Origin: Brienomyrus brachyistius
Taxonomy: Eukaryota > Chordata > Actinopteri > Osteoglossiformes > Mormyridae
DNA: 64,000 nucleotides
Direction of reading: 5' to 3'
Assembly: GCF_023856365.1 (NCBI RefSeq)
Contig: NC_064548.1
Span: 1,116,001-1,180,000 of the forward strand
Positions 32,182 through 44,673 of the stretch are shown piece by piece (positions within the stretch are counted from its first letter, which is position 1; each line of letters starts with the position of its first letter). The position numbers were made by a program, and so were the translations under genes. Below the pieces are notes generated by a model. That model did no database searches and was not told the origin of the DNA. It worked only from the letters and a program-made list of their open reading frames with translations.

Positions 32182-33188
32182 AAAGCTCTTCAATCACTAC
32201 AGCAGCAACTGGTTAGCTCTAATTGCTTTCTTTTATTTTTGCGTTTCAGGCAAAACTACATAACACTTAAAGACACTTCCGGCATGTAAATGGAGAACGA
32301 AATTATAGTTATACCGAATCTCCTACACACAATACCAAGGTTACCAACTTTGCTCAGCTGACCGGAGTCAGACGTTCAATTCGCCACAAGTCTGCACACC
32401 CAGACACACGGATATAAAACCTATGTAACAGTTGTGTTACCTTTTAAATAGTCTGTAGGTTTTGCAAACTACTCCAACGCCTTTGGTGTCGCTGATTTTA
32501 CGTTTATACTAGTGTAAAATAGACTTGCCGTAAGATTTCTTTGCGCCAGCCTGAGAGTCTGAAAACACGTCACACCAGATGCATGAGAGATGTAAACCTG
32601 GAATATTCAGTCGAATTAGATCAAATATGATGCTAAGTTAGTACTAAGTTAAAATATGTTCCGGACTTGTAAGATGCACCCATGATTTGGAACAGTGGCC
32701 AGGCTGTCTCTGGCCACGCCCCCTACAGTCAGTCCGGCCCCTGCCTTTTCCAGCGTCGAGTCGGGAAACTTCGACGCGTTTCGTACCGCTGGCACGAGTT
32801 CGGCTGCTTCGTTTCAAAATGTTTAATGTAGAACAGCGCTATGAAAGCAAATGTTAAAAGACATTATGTCAGGACTTTCACTGAAGGCAGCAGAGCATCA
32901 TATGTTACTGCTAACGTTTCGTGTTGTGTTCAGGTTGTTAAATAACATATACTGTCATTCTGATTTTTTTAGATAAACATTGACTTCATTCATATTGTTA
33001 TTGATTTATCGACAGACCATCATACGTTTTAGACGTTATAATAATAACACTCTATTGATCACCAAAGAGAAATTCTCTCCTTGCCTGCCCCCTCTTACTG
33101 TCCATGATACACAAGCACATATGTAGAAAAACGTCAGCTTGGAAGCCAAGGCTGGACTTAACCTACTCCTTAGGGCTTAACTGGAAAC

Positions 33189-33299
33189 TGCCCCATGGCC
33201 GAGTGGTCTCATTCGCCCGACTCAACGTAAACAGCCTTCCGAAGTAAGGTGTATTCTGTTCTCCGAAGTAAGGCGTGGGTTCGAATCCAACTTCCGACA
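33189..33299 (+). tRNA. tRNA-Leu(CAA)-like with intron, probable pseudogene, unit 3
   Basis: Matches unit 1 throughout this segment, with A and B boxes intact and the same broken acceptor stem. Confidence 0.6.
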
Positions 33300-34306
33300 A
33301 AAGTTCTTCAATCACTACAGCAGCAACTGGTTAGTTCTAATTGCTTTCTTTTATTTTTGCGTTTCAGGCAAAACTACATAACACTTAAAGACACTTCCGG
33401 CATGTAAATGGAGAACGAAATTATAGTTATACCGAATCTCCTACACACAATACCAAGGTTACCAACTTTGCACAGCTGACCGAAGTCAGACGTTCAATTC
33501 GCCACAAGTCTGCACACCCAGACACACGGATATAAAACCTATGTAACAGTTGTGTTACCTTTTAAATAGTCTGTAGGTTTTGCAAACTACTCCAACGCCT
33601 TTGGTGCCGCTGATTTTACGTTTATACTAGTGTAAAATAGACTTGCCGTAAGATTTCTTTGCGCCAGCCTGAGAGTCTGAAAACACGTCACACCAGATGC
33701 TTGAGAGATGGAAACCTGGAATATTCAGTCGAATTAGATCAAATATGATGCTAAGTTAGTACTAAGTTAAAATATGTTCCGGACTTGTAACATGCACCCA
33801 TGATTTGGAACAGTGGCCAGGCTGTCTCTGGCCACGCCCCCTACAGTCAGTCCGGCCCCTGCCTTTTCCAGCGTCGAGTCGGGAAACTTCGATGCGTTTC
33901 GTACCGCTGGCACGAGTTCGGCTGCTTCGTTTCAAAATGTTTAATGTAGAACAGCGCTATGAAAGCAAATGTTAAAAGACATTATGTCAGGACTTTCACT
34001 GAAGGCAGCAGAGCATCATATGTTACTGCTAACGTTTCGTGTTGTGTTCAGGTTGTTAAATAACATATACTGTCATTCTGATTTTTTTAGATAAACATTG
34101 ACTTCATTCATATTGTTATTGATTTATCGACAGACCATCATACGTTTTAGACGTTATAATAATAACACTCTATTGATCACCAAAGAGAAATTCTCTCCTT
34201 GCCTGCCCCCTCTTACTGTCCATGATACACAAGCACATATGTAGAAAAACGTCAGCTTGGAAGCCAAGGCTGGACTTAACCTACTCCTTAGGACTTAACT
34301 GGAAAC

Positions 34307-34393
34307 TGCCCCATGGCCGAGTGGTCTCATTCGCCCGACTCAACGTAAACAGCCTTTTGAAGTAAGGCGTGGGTTCAAATCCAACTTCCGACA
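34307..34393 (+). tRNA. tRNA-Leu-like, intron-deleted, probable pseudogene, unit 4
   Basis: Lacks 24 bp between the two CCGAAGTAAGG direct repeats present in units 1-3, which removes most of the intron-like part and the 3' side of the anticodon stem. B box is GGTTCAAATCC (one change). The least tRNA-like of the four. Confidence 0.5.
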
Positions 34394-35149
34394 AAAGTTC
34401 TTCAATCACTACAGCAGCAACTGGTTAGTTCTAATTGCTTTCTTTTATTTTTGCGTTTCAGGCAAAACTACATAACACTTAAAGACACTTCCGGCATGTA
34501 AATGGAGAACGAAATTATAGTTATACCGAATCTCCTACACACAATACCAAGGTTACCAACTTTGCTCAGCTGACCGAAGTCAGACGTTCAATTCGCCACA
34601 AGTCTGCACACCCAGACACACGGATATAAAACCTATGTAACAGTTGTGTTACCTTTTAAATAGTCTGTAGGTTTTGCAAACTACTCCAACGCCTTTGGTG
34701 TCGCTGATTTTACGTTTATACTAGTGTAAAATAGACTTGCCGTAAGATTTCTTTGCGCAAGCCTGAGAGTCTGAAAACACGTCACACCAGATGCTTGAGA
34801 GATGGAAACCTGGAATATTCAGTCGAATTAGATCAAATATGATGCTAAGTTAGTACTAAGTTAAAATATGTTCCGGACTTGTAACATGCACCCATGATTT
34901 GGAACAGTGGCCAGGCTGTCTCTGGCCACGCCCCCTACAGTCAGTCCGGCCCCTGCCTTTTCCAGCGTCGAGTCGGGAAACTTCGACGCGTTTCGTACCG
35001 CTGGCACGAGTTCGGCTGCTTCGTTTCAAAATGTTTAATGTAGAACAGCGCTATGAAAGCAAATGTTAAAAGACATTATGTCAACTTCCGACAAAAGTTC
35101 TTCAATCACTACAGCAGCATCTGAGCAACTGGTTGGCTCTAATTGCTTC

Positions 35150-35372
35150 GTTTTATTTTTGCGTCTGTCTTTGCACCTTATCTGTTTGGCACTATCTGCA
35201 GACATCGTAACACTGTCTGGCTCTTGTTCCGAAAAAACATTATCAAAAGAAGGAAAAAAGAATATTTAAAGAAGACAAAAAAATCATCCAAATGGAAAAA
35301 ACTTAACAAAAAAAAACAATATCCGAAGAAGAAGGAAAAACATCCAAAGGGAAAAAAGAAGAACTGAAGGGA
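35150..35372 (+). repeat. A-rich lysine-coding repeat, inner copy (right)
   Basis: Mirror of 29838-30060. With 36781-36974 it forms the same inverted pair in the right arm. Confidence 0.75.
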
Positions 35373-36780
35373 CAACGAGGTAGGGGGAAATACAAATTTC
35401 GTTTCGTTGGAGTGCCAAGCTGTGAAAGGCATTTGGCCAGAAGCCAAGGTAAGTGTTGTACCTGTTATTTAAAAAAAGCAGTTTTCAAAATGCTGCTTTA
35501 TAATCGTTTGAGATAGTCAGCCAGTGTGACTAGTGAAGGCGTTTTGAGTTTACCTACATAAAGTTTTATTTCTATTTCTATTCTATTTTTATTTCTTGCG
35601 TCACGCAAGACGGTGAGGCCGGGACATAAATACCCTGTGTCACGTGGGACCTCGGGACGCTCCAGTGGGCCAATCTAATTAAGAACTGAGTCCATGAGCC
35701 TCCATATTCCCGTCTCTTTAGCCCAACAGAACTTTTCTCAGCATGACACTGACATCAGGTATATGAGTTCAGCCCCCATATCTATGGCCCACGGGAAGCA
35801 GGGGGAGGGGCAATATTCCCTGCCCAGTTTGGTTCCTTCACTCTGAAAGTTTTCCCTTGATGCTTTCCGCCTCTTCTCTTTGAGCAGGTCTGTGATATAT
35901 AATGTTATAGGTGGTTTATCGCATCAAGCCTTATTCCTACCCAGTGGTGCTGTAAATTCATTAGTGTGGAATGGCGTAGTGTGAACCGGTGTATGTGTCC
36001 ACTTGTGTTTGGATTTGCTTGCAAAATGTCTTTTTGTGTATTTGGTTTTGAACACAGTACTATATTGAACAGACTTTCCTGAAGCTTTAGTGAAATAGTG
36101 GGCTTATTTTGCATATGAACTTCAAAGCTGGAGATTTTAGGTCCAGAGAGTACAAATCCAGACCAAGATTTTGTTTTAACCAACCAGTTGAGTGCTCTGT
36201 GAATGTGACTTCTTATACTACTGGTTGGTTGAAACAAAATCTTGGTCTGGATTTGTACCCTGTGGACTGGAAGTCTCCACCTCTGATGAACTTACAGTTT
36301 TGAGAACAGAGTCGCAGTCTCAGCAGATTTGCTTTTATTGTAACTCTGGATAAGAAAGATTTCACCGTGTTTAAATGTTGGTGCCTTTAAATTAAACTAC
36401 AAAATATTCAGTGTTTATTCTGTTATTTTCAAACTAGCAAACAAGTGTTCATTTTGTAGAAAGGTTACATATTTGTTAAATCAGTATTTGTCAGTGCCTA
36501 TAAATTAAATACTTAATTTGCACAGCCCAATGGAATACTCAAAATTAAACATCAAACAAACCTATGTCAGAAATTATTTCAATTTAGACTATTGATAAGC
36601 CAATGTTCATGATATATCAGGAGATTTTTTAAACTGCCATATTTGAAAGGTTACCTCATTGATGACATTTATCAGCACTGCTCTTACCTGAAAGATATCA
36701 GCAGAAATGCACTGTGGACAGGTATCTGCCCGCTGTGTTTACAGTGTCTTGAAGTCCTTAAATCAACAGTGTCAAGTTTG

Positions 36781-36974
36781 TTTGGACAAAGTTTGTTTTT
36801 TTTTTCCTTTGCATGTTTTTCCTTCTTCTTCGGATATAATTTTTTTGTTAATTTTTTTCCCTTGGATGTTTTTTTTGTCTTCTTTAAATATTATTTTTTT
36901 CCTTCTTTTGATAATGTTTTTTCGGAACAAGAGCCATACAGTGTTACGATGTCTGCAGATAGCGCCAACTGAAC
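36781..36974 (-). repeat. A-rich lysine-coding repeat, outer copy (right)
   Basis: Mirror of 28237-28430. Confidence 0.75.
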
Positions 36975-37045
36975 GCAGTGAAGCAGTATCACCTAGGGCA
37001 TACTCTTGAACCACCCGCAAAGTCCCCTTGTTAGTTACGTATACA

Positions 37046-37191
37046 TCCATCCCACCATCCATTTTCCAAACCGCTTATCCTACTGGGTCGCGGGGGGTCC
37101 GGAGCCTATCCCGGAAGCACTGGGCACGGGGCACGGAACAACCCAGAATGGGGGGCCAGCCCATCGCAGGGCACACTCACGCACCATTCCT
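37046..37191 (-). mobile_element. DANA-like SINE 3' fragment (right)
   Basis: Mirror of 28020-28165. Confidence 0.85.
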
Positions 37192-37270
37192 GATTATATT
37201 ATTGCACTATATAAATAAAAAGTAAACTTAATACCAGTTGTGGTAATAAAGTGCACAGAGAATAAGAGAG

Positions 37271-37550
37271 AGAAGGGCTTCACATAAACTTATGTTCATT
37301 AGCGTTTAGTATTCTGATGGCTTGGGGGTAGAAGCTGTTATTAAATCTGGTTGTTCTGCAATGCATACTGCGGTAACGTTTACCAGAGGGCAGAAGTTCA
37401 AACAGCTTATGGGTGCGTGGGATCTTTTACGATCTTAATGGATCTATTGTGGCAACGTGAGTAGTGAAGTTCTTGAACCGATGGGAGAGAGCCTGGAGAA
37501 TTATTTTCTCTGTCATCCTCACCACTCTCTGAAGCGTCTTCTGTTCAGCT
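37271..37550 (-). mobile_element. LINE reverse-transcriptase C-terminal fragment, second copy (right)
   Basis: Mirror of 27661-27940. Confidence 0.7.
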
Positions 37551-37709
37551 GTAGAAATTAACATTAAAGTGTCATTTGTATTAAATATAATTATGCATAT
37601 GTAGAACTAGGGATATGATCCTATTAAGTATGACAGTTCTGTCTTATTAATACAGGATCGACATCCACAGTAACTGTGTTTATCTATCCATCTGTGTGCA
37701 TGTGTGTGT

Positions 37710-37748
<39 letters not shown>

Positions 37749-37749
37749 C

Positions 37750-38023
37750 GGGTATACCTGTCCTTATGGGGACACAATGTCCCCATAACGTGATAAATAG
37801 CCGTTTTTTTCCCTTATGGGGACTGGTTTCCTGGTCCCCATAAGGGAAAACTCTATTTTATAAAAATCTGTGACTGCTATGGAAAAACTAGAAATGCAAA
37901 ATCTCTTGTATTTTGCTTGGTTACTTATGGTTATGGCAGGGTGGGGGTTAAGCTTGTCATAGTTAGTGTTAGCATTTATCCCATAGATGTGAATGAGCTC
38001 GCCCCATAAAGATAGGTATACCC
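37750..38023. mobile_element. MITE with 22-bp inverted ends and inner palindrome (right)
   Basis: Mirror of 27188-27461, flanked by CA/TG tracts as on the left. Confidence 0.75.
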
Positions 38024-39159
38024 TATGTGTGTGTGTGTGTCCCATATTGCCTGGGCTTCAGGATACCTCATAACCCGGAACTTCATCAGAAGTAGTTAGA
38101 AAATGGATGGATGGATGGATGGATGGACGGACGGACAGATCAATAAAAGTACAGGACATCCATTTTACAAAGAACCGTCAACACTAAATGTGTGCACTGG
38201 TCATGCTCCTGGAAATTAAACTTCTTTTCTGAAAAGCAGCATGTTCATAAATTAGCTGCTGTTATACCTTAGGGAAACAAATGCAGATGAAACTGTAAAA
38301 CAAACTGCAGTGGCAAAACAGTTCTGGCTGCCCGCCAGCCCTTCTGCCTGTGCTGCCCTGCCTGCCTACCCTCCTGCCCATGACATCCTGTCGGCGACAT
38401 GCCACAAAGCAACCCTTCTTTGCCACAGGAAATGTCTGGTGCAATTTCTTTTTTAATTGTACATGTCAATTGCATAATACCTTAAACTAATTCTTTATTA
38501 TTTCTATCATCATCATCATCATCATCATCATCCTGATAAGTATTTCATTAGTATTCCACGGTATTTTGATTTTTCAGGAATCATTGTGTGTACTGTATAC
38601 TTTTAAATTAGTTTGCACTATATGTAGTGTCTCTGCACCTGTGCCTTACGTACTTGCTGCAGCTTGCACAACAACTTCTCTCAGGCATCAGTATAGTTTA
38701 TCTAATGCAATATTTGTTGTTTGTTTATTAAGTGGTTTTAGGTATTTTGTGTGTTCCACTTAATTTAGTGTAATTAGTCCTAATTGACTCAGGTTTAGTT
38801 TGATATTTCCTTCTGTTTGTTCCTCTGCATCATGCTACTGTCATAACATGTCAATGTCTTACCTAACTTTTGTGCATTATGTTTTGGAGAGAAAAAAATC
38901 ATGACTTTTTTTTTTAGATTCATCCACTGATTCTATCACCTCTGACACATCCCCCCTCAATATTTGTTTGTTTGTTTGTTTGTTTATGTATTTGCTTGGG
39001 GGGTGGAATTAACAAACAGAAATAACTGAATGAATCAGGGTAGTGAAAAACATTTATAAACTTATAATTTTGGTATTGGTATGATCCTGTTCTGGTTAGT
39101 TAGCCGAGGGAGTAAATCATCAGGAGTTTCATCTCTCAAACTCCTACTACACTCACTCA

Positions 39160-39441
39160 GCATCACAGTATGGACTCCCCAATGCAACTGATCTGCACGT
39201 ACTCTGGGAGGAAACCTGGTTCGGGAACAGCACCATGCAGGACAGACGAGCTCTACAGAGGGTTGTGCGATCAGCTGAGCGCACCATCTGCACCGAGCTC
39301 CCTGACCTGCACTCAATCTACAGCAGGCGGTGCTGGACCAAGGCCAAGAAGATCGTGAAGGACCTCAGCCATCCCAATAATGGACTGTTCATTTCATTAG
39401 AATCTGTAGAAATTGTGGATAAACTTGTTCTACTTTACTGA
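39160..39441 (+). mobile_element. LINE reverse-transcriptase C-terminal fragment (right)
   Basis: Mirror of 25761-26040; frame 39235-39441 is identical in translation. Confidence 0.65.
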
Positions 39442-39489
39442 CACTGTGCAAAAGTCTCTGACCACTGACTGCTATTGTTAAAACTTAAA

Positions 39490-39731
39490 TTGCATCCATT
39501 ACAAAACTAAAACAATATTTTGAAGCAACTTAAGTTTAATTTAATTAATTAAATTTTATTTTAATATAAATGTAAGTAATTAGTCAACATGTTTCAATAG
39601 CTATGATTATGTACAGTACAAACCTAAAATAATATTTTGAAGCAGCTTAAGTTTAATTTAATTAATTCAATTTTATTTTAATATAAATGTAAGTAATTAG
39701 TTAACATGTTTCAATAGCTGTGATTATGTAC
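39490..39731 (-). repeat. Tandem ~115-bp repeat, two adjacent units (right)
   Basis: The uninterrupted version of the left-arm pair. It shows that the duplication predates the L2 insertion on the left. Confidence 0.85.
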
Positions 39732-39895
39732 TTTACTCAGTCTAGGAGCCATCAGGATATGCAAATGTTATTTATCCAAACCACTGTGAAACGAACAGTG
39801 TTGATGATGACTGGACTGTTTCTTTATTCAACTAAAAGTAATGAATCAAATCTAATCTTTATTTATGACTTTTTTTAATTTTATTTTATCCCCAG

Positions 39896-40250
39896 TGCTT
39901 CGAGCAGGCATTTCCTGCTCTGCCCCGTGTGCAAGAAGACACAGCCAAGCCTCTCAGTGCATCTGGCTAGGGTGTGCATGAAGAGGTCTTCGAAAGAGGC
40001 CATCCAGGAAGTGATGGAGAAGGAAAAGCAGAATTCCCTTGAACTTCTGCAGTGGGGCAGGGTCTTCAGCTACAGGCTGAACTTCAGCTACATTATGCCT
40101 GTCAAAGTGTGTCAGCTTAGCCATTTCAGAACCTCTGCTAAAATCATCCTAGTATTTGTAACGACCATCCAGTGCAGCCATGTATTTTTTGACTTGGCCA
40201 CTAGCACACCTCATACAGTACAGCTAGTCAATCTGTCACTGACTTTTTAA
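39896..40250 (+). CDS. C2HC zinc-finger-like exon, open (right)
   Basis: Mirror of 20187-20541. The acceptor CCCCAG lies at 39890-39895 and the frame from the ATG at 39927 is identical in length to the left copy. Confidence 0.4.
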
Positions 40251-40560
40251 ACCAGTATAATTAATTATTTAATTGAGCTGTTGGTGAAATTTAACAAAAT
40301 CATGGAACGGCTGAGGTGCCCCTGGGGAGAAGTTTGGGAACTGAAGCGGTGTTCATCTAGCCATCCAACTAGATATCAGTAACGCTTTAGAAAACAGAAG
40401 AAGTTATTACTAGTTTTTATTGTGTTACTCTTAATTTGCACATGTTCTAATGTTAAATTGTGTCATTTATTCTAAGTCAAAGTACACTTGCTACCCAGAT
40501 AAACAGCTTTAAACATTTCTTTGGACTGCCTAAGACTTTCACACAGTACTGTATGTCTTA

Positions 40561-40675
40561 GAACATAAGAAATTTACAAATTAGAGGAGGCCTTTCGGCC
40601 CATCAAACTCATTTGGGAAGAACTTAACTAATAGCTCAGAGTTGTTAAAATCTTATCTAGCTCTGATTTAATCAT
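40561..40675 (-). mobile_element. Old Rex1 3' end fragment (right)
   Basis: Mirror of 19762-19876, at the same site in both arms. Confidence 0.85.
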
Positions 40676-40984
40676 CTCTCTCAATATAATATTGGGATAA
40701 TTTATTCTCTTCAGAGGCCTCCATAGAATAGTGCATCCATCCCCTCACTTATGTTCAGACAGTCAGAATAACAACAGCATCATCAATTTCACAGCTAGAT
40801 TTAAAAATTTCTTTAACATAGAGTGATTACAGAAAAAAAGGTAAACAAATATTAACAAGATTATTAAAACGTAATAGACATATTCGTCATTCAGACATAT
40901 TGCGCTTTTTTAAGAGCAGAAGGGATACATTAAATCATATTATATTTTGTCCATAATATATATATATATTTACATATATATATA

Positions 40985-41335
40985 TGGTGGTGCAGTGGTT
41001 AACACTGTTGCCTCACACCTCTGGGACCCAGGTTCGAGTCTCTGCCTGGATTACATGTGTGTGGAGTTTGCATGTTCTCCCCATGTCCTCGTGGGGTTTC
41101 CTCCGGGTACTCCGGTGTACCCCCACAATCAAAAACATGCTGAGGCTAATTGGAGTTACTAAATTGCCCATAGGTGTGCATGTGAGAGTGAATGGTATGT
41201 GAGTGTGACCTGCGATGGGCTGGCCCCCCATCCTAGGTTGTTCCCTGCCTCGTGCCCATTGGGAACTGGGATAGGCTCAGGAACCCCAGCGCCCCAGTAG
41301 GATAAGCAGTTTGGAAAATGGATGGATGGATGGAT
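40985..41335 (+). mobile_element. DANA-like tRNA SINE, full length (right)
   Basis: Mirror of 19074-19424: the same head, body and (GGAT)n tail between TA repeats. The TA tract is shorter in this arm (about 27 bp net). Confidence 0.85.
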
Positions 41336-43204
41336 ATATATATATATTTATAATTTTACATCATTATAAATGAGAACTATAAGTGATTGCTAATTACTGT
41401 TAACTAATGTCCTGTAATCAGTGGAGGCACACGGACACTTTGGCCAGTTATCCTATTTCTTCAGCGCCAGCCCAACACCCAGCACCACAGACAGTGACCT
41501 GTGTTACTGTGACATCTGGTTCCTTCATTGGCTCTATTTATTTTTCTAGAAATAACTAATTGGCTCTTCCAGACTATATGAAGAGAATATTTTATTTTTA
41601 TTTAGACTAAGAAAAGCTCTGCATGTGATCTCCCCTTTACTGCTCAAGGAGGGCACACGCACATCAACAAATATCAATGCAACAATTACAGATGAACAAT
41701 TTCTCACAGCTTCAGAAGAAGTCAGAGTTCTGTGTAATTCAGAAATTGTCTAAGACCTCTGCTAGAACATTTTCTGCACTTCAAAATAAATGACACCTGG
41801 GTCCATTAAAAGAAGGTGATGCTGTCTGAACCACCAGCCAAGGCTGGGAGGAAAGGGAGGAACACTAGTAAAATGAAGGAAGAAAAGCAGCCCACCCTAT
41901 CTCATGGTCACGGATACAAAAGTCAGGGAGTGTTATGAAGAAGACACCACACTTAAGACCATGGTTTTATGCAGTGAATTACACCAGAGAGAACTTTTGC
42001 ATTTTAACTGTGTTACGTAACATTCCTCAGCCTTCATTTTTTTCCACAGAATGCAGGACATAATTTACGGTGCCAAACAAAACAGCGGAACTGCATTGTA
42101 GCCAATTATTTGTTTCAGTAGTTTTAAGATAAATAGAACATAAAATGGTTGTTTTACTTAGGTAAAAATCCAGTTGAAACAGACTTTATTTTAAAAAAGT
42201 TACATTGGCTTTAAGTGATGGCACATGTCGCTTGTGTTAATACTGCTTTGATTTTGAGGATGAAGTGTAGGTGACATGCAGAAGCATGCAATTTGACGTT
42301 TGGGGACTGTAGTTTTTAATGGGACAATTTGAATAAGGAATACTGGTGATATGCTTTTTAAGGGGACAGCACACAAAAATTATAATACAGAGTATTAAAA
42401 GAACCGCTCTTTAAAGGAACTGAATTATCTTAGTGTATTTTACATCACAAGCACTCTCGGTCCGTTGGGGAGTCCGTCCCACTGTACTTGGAGAATGCTG
42501 CCATGCATTAATCATAAATTTCATTCAGTTGTGCGACAGAAGTTTCCTTCTAATGTTTTCTTCAACATAACAAAGTCCCACGGTAACAAAAGCGCTGAGG
42601 CCAGGATCGTTAATTGCAATGTGGGGAATGCAGACCAGCTGGGGTGGGGGATCGTGCTCAGTCACGGTAAAAGGCAAACGGGTAAATTGTGAATACGCTC
42701 TTAATCTAACTACAGCTTCTTGAATTGTGGGAGGCGTGTGTAACATAACGTTGTTCCACATACCAATATCACTACGTATCGGTATCGCAAAACAAAGTTT
42801 TAAATGTTAAGATTCTGTCATTCTGAAAATCTGAGTATTTAAGACATTATGTTACATAGCGATTTGTGGAGATAAATGCCCTCGGACAGTAGCGTTCATT
42901 TCATATTAAGTCTCTTTAAGTCATTGTTTTATGTTATGCAGGATGAATGTGCGAATTTTAATTAATCATCCTTTAAGGGTTATATGCTTACGGTGTTGTA
43001 TACTATTCTCGGTGAACAAGTTAACTTATAAAAGTCTGTTCCTCTAATTATAGAATAATATATAGAATAATTATACAAGAGCTATAATTATTATGATGTT
43101 ATTATTTAATTGTGTGGGCCGTGTTGCTTGATTACATTTGACTCTTCGGCACGTGGGACACTGCCGGTTTGAAAGACGCAGCTTCACTTGTTTTCTGCAC
43201 CAAG

Positions 43205-44673
43205 ATGACGAGGTACGTTGCTTTTCTGCTCCCATTTTATCGGATAATTTTTCTTATTTAGTATCTGTCAAATTTGCATGTATATTAAAATATGTTTGGT
43301 GAGTAAAGTCAGTATATTGCTTTTAAATAAAGTGATTTTGTTCCGGGGTACAATGTTAATTATATTTAAATTTTATGCGCAAAGTGTAGTTGATATTTCG
43401 CTTTTCCGCGTGCGCTTTACTGCGCTTAAGTAAATAATTGCGCTTGCTTGTGAGTAAATTAGTTCATTGCTTTTAAATAAAGTGAATATTGTTGCGGGCT
43501 ACTGTGTTGGTTATATTTAAATTTTATGTGCAAGTCGGCTAGTTTCCTGTGCCGCAAAGTCTAGATGATATTTCACTTTTGCACGTGCGCTTTCCCGCGC
43601 TTTCATGTTGCATTCGGAAGAGGATGCGGGTGGTTGCGCTCGGTGCTGCCTACAGCAATGATATTCCAGCAGACCAGGAGAGGGCAGATGTATTGCAACA
43701 AACACAGATAAAAGTAGTGAAGCAAGACCTGAAAAGTTTGTTTGGTGACTAAAATCAGTATATTGCCATTTAGTAAAATTTAAAATTGTTCCAGGCTTCT
43801 TTCTTGATTATATGTAAATTGTATGTGAAAGTTAACTAGTTTCCTATGCTATAATGCAGTTGTTCATTGCGAAGGTGTCAGTGCAGAACTGAATTCCATG
43901 TGCCAGGAGTGACTGACAGCTCTATTGTATTGCCTGTGTGTTTTTCCTCATTCAGAAACAAACGAATTGCAAAAGCTGTCAGCTGGAGCAACGATCGATA
44001 CTGGGCAACTTGGGACAAGTGGATGGAAGTGATTGACTGGGAAGATGAGGAAGAGCTGTGCTCCCCAGCAGAATCACCCTCTGACCAGGCTGACCGTTCC
44101 ATCGTGTCACACACCCGAAAGCCAATTGCCAAGGCAGTTAGCTGGACGGATGATGTGTATTGGGCAGCCTGGGACAAGTGGGATGAGATCATCTGCTGGG
44201 GTGAAGAAGGAGAGTGCTCCCCAGCAACTCCACCCATCAACCAGCCTGGGAGGGATAAGGGGTTAGACATGCATGGGTTAGAGGTTTTTCTGTTAAATGA
44301 AAGGACAGTCTCCATAAAGCCTGCAGATGACCACCAAGACAGGCTGAAAATAGGAGCCGTAGTGGTCGACCTCTGCCAGTTTGAGCTAGATGGTGTAAAT
44401 GATAAATTTGAAATTGTCGAAATACAAATTGGAGAGGTCAAATTGGAGGAGACTGCAGAGAGGGGTTTTAATTCAGAATTTGAATTGGAAATTATGGATG
44501 TGGAGATAGAGGTTGTAGACAGTGAATTCCAGCTGAATGCTCTTAATTGGGAAATTGCTGGAACTAAAGTGGACAAATTATTAGTGGAACACCTGAACAT
44601 AAATAATCTAGAAGCAGGCAGTGTGAAGGTGTCCACATCAAATGGGAATGTGGTATATGTCAATGGTATGTGA
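43205..44673 (+). CDS. Unknown acidic protein with two tryptophan-rich repeats (right)
   Basis: Mirror copy. Exon 1 is ATGACGAG at 43205-43212 with a strong donor (GTACGT) and a good start context (CACCAAGATGA). Exon 2 runs from 43956 (acceptor TTCAG at 43951-43955) to the TGA at 44671-44673. The first junction codon is AGA, giving M-T-R-N-K-R. The two tryptophan-rich repeats and the beta-like C-terminal half are as in the left copy. Upstream, about 43153-43158, is a CACGTG E-box. An intact reading frame in both arms, while nearby relics are broken, suggests it is or recently was functional. Alternative: a fragment of a larger spliced gene, since a small ORF (43549-43752) lies in the intron. 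Confidence 0.55.

Larger units (their letters stand above)
30417..35088 (+). repeat. Tandem array of 1118-bp units carrying tRNA-Leu-like sequences
   Basis: The landmark TGTTCCGGACTTGTAAC recurs at 30421, 31539, 32657, 33775 and 34869, giving periods of 1118, 1118, 1118 and 1094 bp. Unit 4 is shorter by a 24-bp deletion inside its tRNA-like intron. Unit 5 stops at 35082 and is joined to the last bases of a tRNA-like 3' end (AACTTCCGACA). Units differ by only a few substitutions. Each has a GC-rich patch with CTGGCCACGCCCCCT and GTCGAGTCGGGAAACTTCGA, a tRNA-Leu-like segment, and T runs after it. Confidence 0.97.
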
